DNA from: DATJSJ01 sp035504175
GTDB taxonomy: Bacteria; Pseudomonadota; Alphaproteobacteria; Acetobacterales; Acetobacteraceae
Direction: 5' to 3'
Assembly (NCBI GenBank): GCA_035504175.1
Contig: DATJSJ010000084.1
Location: forward strand, 1-24,282
Length of the DNA: 24,282 nt
Below, one piece after another: positions 15,965 through 24,282 of this stretch. Both the position numbers and the translations under genes were made by a program. A model generated the notes under the pieces. That model did no database searches. It saw only the letters and a program-made list of their open reading frames with translations, and was not told where the DNA came from. The first letter of the stretch is position 1. Each line of letters starts with the position of its first letter.

Positions 15965-16507
15965 ATGGCCATTTTGAAGATCGCCCGGATGGGCCACCCG
16001 GTGCTGATCACCCGGGCCGAGCCGGTCGCCGATCCCGGCGCGCCCGAGATCCGGCGCCTGGTCGCCGACATGATCGAGACCATGGAGGATGCGCCCGGGG
16101 TCGGGCTCGCTGCGCCGCAGGTGCATGTCGGGCTGCGGCTGTTCGTTTTCCGGGTGCCGCCCGAGCGCGCCGGGGAGACGCCGGACGACCGGCCGATTGA
16201 CACGCAGGTCCTGATCAACCCGGAGATCGAGCCGCTCGGCGAGGAGAAGGCGCTGCGCTGGGAGGGTTGTCTCTCCATCCCGGGGCTGCGTGCCGCCGTG
16301 CCGCGCTATGCGCGGGTGCGCTATCGCGGCGTCGATTGCGACGGGCGGGTCGTGGCGGGCGAGGTCGGCGGCTTTCATGCCGGCGTCGTGCAGCACGAGT
16401 ACGACCATCTGGACGGGATTCTGTATCCGATGCGCATGACCGATTTCCGCCTGTTCGGCTTCACCGAGGAGATCGGCCGGGCGATGGCGTCGGAGCAGCG
16501 CGCGTGA
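15965..16507 (+). CDS. def: Peptide deformylase
   Basis: 180 residues. All three deformylase motifs are intact: GVGLAAPQ at 45-52, EGCLS at 100-104 with metal ligand Cys102, and QHEYDHLDG with metal ligands His144 and His148 and catalytic Glu145. It removes the N-formyl group from nascent proteins in the cytoplasm. The variable stretch PPERAGETPDDRP (about 65-77) is an insertion loop. The ATG at 15965 was chosen because the family alignment begins there; the ribosome site is weak. Usually def is next to fmt; here it overlaps a COQ9-like gene instead, so this may be a second deformylase. Confidence 0.95.
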   Translation: MAILKIARMGHPVLITRAEPVADPGAPEIRRLVADMIETMEDAPGVGLAAPQVHVGLRLFVFRVPPERAGETPDDRPIDTQVLINPEIEPLGEEKALRWEGCLSIPGLRAAVPRYARVRYRGVDCDGRVVAGEVGGFHAGVVQHEYDHLDGILYPMRMTDFRLFGFTEEIGRAMASEQRA

Positions 16508-17130
16508 TCGCGCCGCCGGAGCGCAGTGCCGAGCGCGATGCGGCGCTCGAGGCGCTGCTGCCGAACGTGCCGTTCGATGGCTGGACGGTGACTGCGCTGC
16601 GCCGTGCCGCCGGACCGGATGCCGATCTGCTGTTTCCCGGCGGGGCGGCGGAGATGGTGGAGGCCTGGTGCGACTTCGAGGATCGCCGCATGGAGGCCGC
16701 CGCTCTGGGTGGTCTGCCGGGTCGGCTGCCGGAGCGCGTGCGGGGGTTGATCGCGTTGCGGCTTGCTTCGGTACGGCCGCATCGCGAGGCGGTGCGACGG
16801 GCGCTTGCGGTGCTGGCGCTGCCGCGCAATGCCGCGGTCGCCGCGCGCTGCACCGCGCGCACCGTGGACACGATCTGGTTTGCCGCGGGCGACCGGTCGA
16901 CCGATTTCAGCTGGTACACCAAGCGGGCGACGCTGGCCTCGGTTTACGGCGCGGTGTTGCTGTATTGGTTGCGTGACCAGAGCGAGGATGGTGCGGCGAC
17001 GCTTGCCTTTCTCGACCGTCGCCTGGCCGGTGTCGCCCGTTTTGGGGCGGCGCGACGCCGGTTCACCGCGATCGGCGGCAGGGCATGCGGCCCAGAAAAC
17101 CGGCACCGCCAGGGCTCCGCGACCGCGTAG
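16504..17130 (+). CDS. COQ9-family protein (ubiquinone biosynthesis)
   Basis: 208 residues from a GTG overlapping the def stop (GTGA). The sequence matches the COQ9 family: an N-terminal TetR-like helical half, then the conserved RTVDTIWFAAGDRSTDFSWYTKRATLASVY block and a DGAATLAFLDRRLAGVARF segment. In eukaryotes COQ9 is a lipid-binding partner of the COQ7 hydroxylase in ubiquinone synthesis; alphaproteobacterial relatives are thought to act similarly. The last 15 or so residues (after RRRFTAIG) run toward the hairpin repeats at 17151 and may be a non-conserved extension. Confidence 0.88.
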   Translation: MIAPPERSAERDAALEALLPNVPFDGWTVTALRRAAGPDADLLFPGGAAEMVEAWCDFEDRRMEAAALGGLPGRLPERVRGLIALRLASVRPHREAVRRALAVLALPRNAAVAARCTARTVDTIWFAAGDRSTDFSWYTKRATLASVYGAVLLYWLRDQSEDGAATLAFLDRRLAGVARFGAARRRFTAIGGRACGPENRHRQGSATA

Positions 17131-17150
17131 CGGGAGCCTGGAATCGGGGT

Positions 17151-17205
17151 CTGGGGCCAGAGGCCCCAGCGGGGTCCAGGGGCAGCGCCCCTGGCCTTTC
17201 TTTTC
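17151..17205 (+). terminator. Double-hairpin rho-independent terminator after the COQ9-family gene
   Basis: CTGGGGCC-AGA-GGCCCCAG (17151-17169) is followed by CCAGGGGC-AGC-GCCCCTGG (17176-17194), both perfect 8-bp stems with 3-nt loops, then a pyrimidine tail CCTTTCTTTTC. The second stem plus tail is a textbook terminator. A very similar GGTCCAGGGGCAG-type sequence is, from memory, a common dispersed intergenic repeat in this bacterial group. Confidence 0.8.
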
Positions 17206-17269
17206 TTTCGGCAACTGTTCCGGTCGCCGCTGCGTTCCGCCGGTTCATCGACCTGTTGCGGAGGCGACC

Positions 17270-17347
17270 ATGCGCGGCATCTTGCTCTGGGTATTGGGGA
17301 TCCCGATCCCGGTAATCATCCTGCTCTATCTGTTCCACGTCATCTGA
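17270..17347 (+). CDS. Small single-span membrane peptide (25 residues)
   Basis: An ATG at 17270 with GGAGG 6 nt upstream opens a 25-residue frame ending at TGA 17345-17347. After a short MRG start, almost the whole product is hydrophobic (ILLWVLGIPIPVIILLYLFHVI), so it would insert as one membrane helix with a Pro-Ile-Pro kink. Near-identical tiny proteins are, as I recall, seen in many proteobacteria as hypothetical proteins; function is unknown. It has its own Shine-Dalgarno and lies after a strong terminator, so it should have its own promoter. Confidence 0.65.
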   Translation: MRGILLWVLGIPIPVIILLYLFHVI

Positions 17348-17484
17348 AGGCCGGCCGGCCGCGCAGCGGGAAATCTCGTTGCGTGGCCGCGGTCGTTCCC
17401 CCTACGATCCGGGCCGGTTCCAAACGGTCCCAATCTCAACGACAAACCGGCGCCGCGCGCGCGGCCGCCCCAGGGGGAAAACGA

Positions 17485-18747
17485 ATGCGACGTCTTCTTG
17501 CCGCCACCACCATGCTCGTCCTCTGCGCCGGACCGGCCCTGGCGCAGGGTACGCCGGATCAGAACATGAAGAAGCTGGAAGACTTCAAGAGCACCGGCAC
17601 CAGCCTCGACATCCCGACGATTCCGCAGGGGGGCGCGCAGGCGGCGCAGCTGCGGCAGAATTTGAAGGCGATCAAGTTGCCGCCGGGCTTCAAGATCGAC
17701 CTTTACGCCATTGTGCCGGACGCGCGCGCGATGGCAGTCGGCACCAACGCCAGCGTCGTGTTCGTCGGCACCCGCAAGACGCATATCTACGCCGTGACCG
17801 ACCGCACCCGCTCGCGCGTCGCCGACGAGGTGAAGGTTTTTGCGCCGTCGATCACCTTCAAGGATCCGAACGGGGTCTGCTTCTCGCGTGACGGCATCCT
17901 CTACACGGTGGAGCAGAACCGGGTGCTGGACTTCCCGGCGGCCGAGTTCTTCTACGAGAGCCCCGACGTCGCGGTCGAGGAGGTGGTGCCGCAGGGCAAG
18001 CTGATTCCGCCCGCCGAGCAGAGCTTCAACCACAGCGCCCGGTATTGCCGCATCGGCCCAGACAACAAGCTCTACATCACGCTCGGCCAGCCGTACAACG
18101 TCTTCCCGAAGGACAAGCTCGACCTTTACCGGAATGTCGGGATGGACGGGATCGTCCGCATGGATCGGAACGGCTCGAATCGCGAGGTCTATGCGCTCGG
18201 CGTCCGCAATTCCGTCGGCATGGACTTCAATCCCAAGAACGGCGATCTCTGGTTCACCGACAACCAGGTGGACGGGATGGGCGACGACATCCCGCCCGGC
18301 GAGCTGAACCGCGCACCGCATGCCGGCATGGAATTCGGCTTCCCGTGGTACGGCGGCGGGCACACCCGGACGGTGCAGTGGAAGGACAGCGAGCCGCCGG
18401 CCAACGTCACCTTCCCGGAGGTCGAGATGGTGGCGCATGCCGCCGATCTCGGCATGATTTTCTATCGCGGCACGATGTTCCCGGAGAAATATCAGGGCGC
18501 GATCTTCTCCGCCCAGCACGGGTCGTGGAACCGCACGGTCCCGGTCGGTGCGCGGGTGATGGTGACCTACCTGAAGCCGGACGGCACCGCCGATCACACC
18601 GAGCCTTTTGCCGAGGGCTGGCTTAACGACAAGACGGGCGAATACAGCGGCCGGCCGGTCGATGTGGCGGAGCTGCCCGACGGCAGCCTGCTGGTCTCCG
18701 ACGATTTCGCAGGGGCGATCTACCGCATCAGCTACACCGGGCATTGA
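17485..18747 (+). CDS. Exported PQQ-dependent sugar (sorbosone-type) dehydrogenase
   Basis: 420 residues with a signal peptide at 1-20 (LCAGPALA then Q). The mature protein is a soluble six-bladed beta-propeller of the glucose/sorbosone dehydrogenase family: KLPPGFKIDLYA, DPNGVCFSRDGILYTVEQNRV, FNHSARYCRIGPDNKLYITLGQPYN, YALGVRNSVGMDF, LWFTDNQVDGMGDDIPPGELN, and QHGSWNRT near the C-terminus match the blade and catalytic segments. It would oxidise an aldose or related aldehyde in the periplasm and pass electrons onward. GGGGGAAAA upstream gives a strong ribosome site. The directly following cytochrome c gene is the obvious acceptor. The true substrate is unknown. Confidence 0.85.
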   Translation: MRRLLAATTMLVLCAGPALAQGTPDQNMKKLEDFKSTGTSLDIPTIPQGGAQAAQLRQNLKAIKLPPGFKIDLYAIVPDARAMAVGTNASVVFVGTRKTHIYAVTDRTRSRVADEVKVFAPSITFKDPNGVCFSRDGILYTVEQNRVLDFPAAEFFYESPDVAVEEVVPQGKLIPPAEQSFNHSARYCRIGPDNKLYITLGQPYNVFPKDKLDLYRNVGMDGIVRMDRNGSNREVYALGVRNSVGMDFNPKNGDLWFTDNQVDGMGDDIPPGELNRAPHAGMEFGFPWYGGGHTRTVQWKDSEPPANVTFPEVEMVAHAADLGMIFYRGTMFPEKYQGAIFSAQHGSWNRTVPVGARVMVTYLKPDGTADHTEPFAEGWLNDKTGEYSGRPVDVAELPDGSLLVSDDFAGAIYRISYTGH

Positions 18748-19100
18748 GACCGGCCGCGGTGCGGACCGCGCTTGCCGTCGGCGCCGCCCTGCTCGGGGCG
18801 GCGCTGCTCGTCGGGCCGGCGGCGGCGCAGGACGTCGCCGCCGGACGGAAGGTGGCGGTGGCGATCTGCCAGACCTGCCACGGGGTGGACGGCATCGCCA
18901 AGCAGCCGCAAGTGCCCAACCTCGCCGGCGACGATGCCGACTACCTGACCGAGCAGCTCCGTGCCTTCCGCAGCGGCGCGCGGCAGAACGAGCTGATGTC
19001 GGCGGTGATCGGCATGCTGGACGACAAGAAGATCGCCGACGTCGCCGCCTACTACCACGCGATCGAGGTGAAGGTGGTCAGTATGCCGGGCGGGGGATGA
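18744..19100 (+). CDS. Small exported class I cytochrome c
   Basis: 118 residues if translated from the TTG overlapping the previous stop (TTGA, 18744-18747); a GTG at 18756 is an alternative start. A signal peptide covers about 1-29 (ALLVGPAAAQ). The heme-binding CQTCH motif is at 42-46 and the probable axial Met is Met85 in NELMSAV, followed by the usual helical KKIADVAAYY end. This c4/c5-like protein would carry electrons in the periplasm, most likely from the PQQ-type dehydrogenase encoded just before it. Confidence 0.9.
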   Translation: MRPAAVRTALAVGAALLGAALLVGPAAAQDVAAGRKVAVAICQTCHGVDGIAKQPQVPNLAGDDADYLTEQLRAFRSGARQNELMSAVIGMLDDKKIADVAAYYHAIEVKVVSMPGGG

Positions 19101-19112
19101 GCCCCCCGCGCG

Positions 19113-19487
19113 TCAGGCCGGCTCGGTCACGATGCGCACCTTGTCCGGATAGAAGGCAAGGAAGTTCGTGACCGGCACCGCCGGCGGGTATGGGTCCTCA
19201 TAGGTCCAGACGGCATTTTCTGCCCGCTCGCCGTCGGCCTCGATGGAGTAGTAGCTGGCATCGCCCTTGAACGGGCAATGCGTGTGATGCGCGGTCCGGC
19301 GCAGCGCCGTCATGTCGGCATCGTCGCGGGGGATGTAGAGGACCGGCGGCAACGAGCCCTCCTGCAGCCGCTTCGCCCGGGTCGTCTCGGCGATCACGCG
19401 CCCGTTGAAGCTGACGCGCACGCGACTCCCCTCCGGATGCACCGAAATCGCGTGCGCCGGCCCGGGTTCCTTCATCTGCACGGCCAT
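19113..19487 (-). CDS. DUF427 domain-containing protein
   Basis: 124 residues from the ATG at 19487, with GGGAGG 7 nt upstream. It shows the DUF427 pattern: VRVSFNGRVIAETTRAKRLQEG, VLYIPRDDADM, HTHCPFKGDASYYSI, and NAVWTYEDPYPP with FLAFYPDKVRI at the end. This small beta-rich family is widespread in bacteria; its biochemical role is not settled. It converges on the cytochrome c gene with only 12 bp between stops. Confidence 0.88.
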   Translation of the reverse strand: MAVQMKEPGPAHAISVHPEGSRVRVSFNGRVIAETTRAKRLQEGSLPPVLYIPRDDADMTALRRTAHHTHCPFKGDASYYSIEADGERAENAVWTYEDPYPPAVPVTNFLAFYPDKVRIVTEPA

Positions 19488-19667
19488 GTCCGGCCTCCCT
19501 TTCGACTTTCCGGGAGGTGGGGCGATGGCGCGGCAGCTCAATCCCGGACACGGTCGCGGAGCAGCGCAAAAGCCCGGGAGGAGCGGCAGGCCGGCTTGCC
19601 CGCGAGAGGCGGGGTAGGGGGGATTATGCGCCGGGAGCGGCTGTTGGCACGGGGTGCGCCCTGCCCG

Positions 19668-20426
19668 CTATTCGGGCAGCAGCTCCATGCCGTCGCCGAC
19701 GGCGAGCCGTCCGCCGTCGGTCACCTCGGCGTAGATGCCCATGTCCGTGTGGCCGAACTCCCGACGCAGCTCGGCGACCGTCTCGGCGTCGCGCTCGGCG
19801 GTCTGCGGGTTCACCTCGGTCGCCTTGCAGCGGACGATGCGCTTGACCACCCGCAGCCGGGCGCTGCCGAGCTGGAGCGAGCGGCCGATCCAGTCGAACT
19901 CGCTCCAGGCGGGGGCGCCGCTGAAATAGACATTGGCGCGGAAGCGGAGCCGGTGGCGGGGGGCGCCGACCCTGGCCTCCAGCGCGCGCAAACTGGCCTC
20001 GTTGATCAGGCTCAGGACTTTCTGCTTGACGTCACTGAAGGCATGGCCGGGGATGTGATGAAAGCGCGGCTGGCCGCGCGCCTCCGGACCAAGGAAGGCG
20101 GTGAGGAAGGCCGCGGCACGATCCAGCCCCTCAGCGGTCCGGAGATCGGCCTCGATCGCGGCCCCGTCCGGCGCGTGCAGCACGAGGATGCGGCGCGCCG
20201 GGTCGAAGCGGGCGCACAGCGCGGCCGCACGGGCATTGGCCATCAGGCAGAGGAAGTTCGTCTTCGGCACCCAGTCCGGCTGCTCCGGGTCGAAGCGGGA
20301 ATCGCCCTGGGCGAGGGCGAAGGCGCGGTCCCAGGGCAGCATCTCGCCGGTCTCGACCGCGACCGTGTCGAGCGCCTCCGGCGTCAGGCCTTTCACCGGG
20401 TAGCGGTAGAGATGCTCGATCCGCAT
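19668..20426 (-). CDS. MOSC domain-containing protein (YcbX/mARC-like)
   Basis: 252 residues from the ATG at 20426. The N-terminal MOSC-N beta barrel starts at once with IEHLYRYPVKGLTPEAL, and the C-terminal MOSC domain has LRFRANVYF, the cysteine-containing RCKATEVNP (Arg199-Cys200) and TDMGIYAEVTDGG. Proteins of this class bind the sulfurated molybdenum cofactor through a conserved cysteine and reduce N-hydroxylated compounds, or move sulfur to the cofactor. Cys200 fits that role. The upstream extension of the frame looks non-coding. Confidence 0.85.
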   Translation of the reverse strand: MRIEHLYRYPVKGLTPEALDTVAVETGEMLPWDRAFALAQGDSRFDPEQPDWVPKTNFLCLMANARAAALCARFDPARRILVLHAPDGAAIEADLRTAEGLDRAAAFLTAFLGPEARGQPRFHHIPGHAFSDVKQKVLSLINEASLRALEARVGAPRHRLRFRANVYFSGAPAWSEFDWIGRSLQLGSARLRVVKRIVRCKATEVNPQTAERDAETVAELRREFGHTDMGIYAEVTDGGRLAVGDGMELLPE

Positions 20427-20452
20427 TCGTCCGGATACCCCCTGGCGGGCCT

Positions 20453-20481
20453 CTTGAGGCAAAAGCCCCGCCCGACCATGT
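20453..20481 (+). promoter_or_regulatory. Candidate sigma-32 heat-shock promoter of clpB
   Basis: CTTGAG (20453-20458), 15 bp, then GACCATGT (20474-20481) resembles the sigma-32 consensus CTTGAA-N13/15-CCCCATNT at 5 of 6 and 6 of 8 positions. It lies about 100 bp upstream of the clpB start, in a gene usually controlled by sigma-32. The site is close to the divergent MOSC start. Confidence 0.45.
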
Positions 20482-20583
20482 CTCGACCGGAGCGTGAGCC
20501 CCGGTCGCCACTCCGGCGGGGCCGGGCCCGCCACCCGATCACTCCCAGCTCGTCGCCTGCGTTATAGGGACGAAAGGACGGAA

Positions 20584-23166
<2,583 letters not shown>

Positions 23167-23173
23167 CGCGACG

Positions 23174-23197
23174 GGGCCGGAGGGCCACCTCCGGCCC
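23174..23197 (+). terminator. Hairpin terminator after clpB
   Basis: GGGCCGGAGG (23174-23183) pairs perfectly with CCTCCGGCCC (23188-23197) around a 4-nt loop, 7 nt after the clpB stop, followed by GTTCG. The T tract is poor but the 10-bp GC stem is strong and well placed. Confidence 0.7.
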
Positions 23198-23344
23198 GTT
23201 CGCCACAGGTGCGTGCGGATCTGGCGTGGGCGACTGGCATACCGGTGCGGCATGGCTGGCGCGGATCCGGATTCGGGCGGCCCGACTCGGCGCACGGCTT
23301 TGAAATGGCGATGGAATCCGCGAATTTCTCACGCCTGCGGAATG

Positions 23345-23387
23345 GAGGTGTCATCGCGTTGACACCTCTCATCCGGGTGATTAGAAC
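23345..23387 (+). promoter_or_regulatory. rRNA operon promoter with a palindrome over the -35 box
   Basis: TTGACA (23359-23364), a 17-bp spacer and TAGAAC (23382-23387) followed by a GC-rich discriminator match the strong rrn promoters of Alphaproteobacteria and are expected to be growth-rate regulated. Transcription should start near 23394, giving a leader of about 390 nt. GAGGTGTCA (23345-23353) and TGACACCTC (23360-23368) form a perfect 9-bp inverted repeat overlapping the -35. Confidence 0.8.
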
Positions 23388-23423
23388 GCCGCTCCTCGAC
23401 GCCGGGTGGCCGGTGTCGGGTGC

Positions 23424-23448
23424 CCCCGAAAGGGGCCGCTCTTTGACA
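23424..23448 (+). promoter_or_regulatory. rrn leader boxB-like hairpin and boxA antitermination site
   Basis: CCCC-GAAA-GGGG (23424-23435) is a GNRA-loop hairpin directly followed by GCTCTTTGACA (23438-23448), which matches the boxA consensus GCTCTTTAACA at all but one base. The boxB-boxA order and the position about 45 nt after the predicted start fit Nus-factor antitermination of rRNA transcription. Confidence 0.7.
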
Positions 23449-23781
23449 TTCACATAAGCTGAGGAAGGGATACGCGGACGGCGTCCTTGGGGTGCGGTGT
23501 TTCCCGTGCGGTGAAGCGTGCGGGGAGGTTGTGCCTGGATGGCTGGGCTTTGGGTGATCTGGTGAGAGCGTCGGGGGCCGTGAGGCCTGCCTGGCTTGAT
23601 CGGGTGACTGGGCCTGGAAGGGTTGCTGTCGCGCTTATCCTGGATATGCGTTGACAGTTACGCTTCCGGGTTTTCGTGGGGCCAGTCGCGAGGCTGGTGC
23701 TGCGGACCTGGATTGAGTTGGGTGGGTCCGTTCGTTGAACCTGGCTGCATTGTCTGTGAGGGCGATGTGGTTGGGTGAGAT
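23449..23781 (+). other. Untranslated 16S rRNA leader, G+T rich
   Basis: About 330 nt between boxA and the 16S start. No gene is seen. The plus strand is strikingly rich in G and T and poor in A. It should include the 5' half of the pre-16S processing stem, but the 3' half lies outside the window so it cannot be placed. Confidence 0.6.

Positions 23782-24282
<501 letters not shown>

Noticed and set aside
19488..19667. Possible tRNA or small RNA between the DUF427 and MOSC genes
   Set aside because: Only a short CCCGC/GCGGG hairpin was found; no cloverleaf or anticodon arm could be built.
23443..23448. TTGACA read as a second rrn -35 box
   Set aside because: It is embedded in GCTCTTTGACA, a near-perfect boxA just downstream of a boxB-like hairpin, and no good -10 follows at 16-18 bp.
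23651..23656. Another TTGACA in the 16S leader as promoter P2
   Set aside because: The hexamer 17 bp downstream is TCGTGG, which does not resemble a -10 box.

Overview
The window is high-GC chromosomal DNA from an alphaproteobacterium, most likely Acetobacteraceae or a close Rhodospirillales relative. The basis is the 5' text of the 16S rRNA gene at the right end, an rrn promoter with a TAGAAC -10 box typical of Alphaproteobacteria, a COQ9-family gene, the zinc-ribbon/ftsE/ftsX gene order and a three-subunit pntAA-pntAB-pntB transhydrogenase. Assignment below class level is inference. Nearly all the genes are housekeeping; no phage, transposase or CRISPR was seen.

Layout. 1-1642: the end of a branched-chain amino-acid ABC transporter operon (livM tail, livG, livF) with 4-nt overlaps. 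1528-5209: a zinc-ribbon membrane protein on the minus strand, divergent from a coupled envelope operon ftsE-ftsX-DUF218-plsC. 5188-5463: an AT-rich spot with DnaA-box-like sequences. 5489-6547: a DUF2125 protein. 6614-7713: a minus-strand pair, a glycolipid-binding-domain protein and an OGFr-domain protein. 7859-10886: the transhydrogenase operon. 10887-11341: non-coding, holding two large adjacent inverted-repeat elements. 11342-12322: an exported catalase-related peroxidase. 12432-15481: a divergent glycosyltransferase and ABC exporter. 15610-17347: rpsU, def, a coq9-like gene and a 25-residue membrane peptide. 17485-19100: an exported PQQ-type sugar/sorbosone dehydrogenase followed by a small cytochrome c. 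19113-20426: DUF427 and MOSC proteins on the minus strand. 20584-23166: clpB with a heat-shock-like promoter. 23167-24282: terminator, rrn promoter, boxB/boxA leader and the first ~500 nt of 16S rRNA, cut by the window edge.

The most notable feature is in the 16S rRNA. The V2 hairpin, usually closed by a few nucleotides, carries about 110 extra nucleotides that fold into one long rod with many G-U pairs. Next in interest are the two inverted-repeat elements between pntB and the peroxidase, a perfect 9-bp palindrome over the rrn -35 box, and the candidate DnaA-binding AT-rich region after plsC. I found no convincing wholly new multi-gene system.
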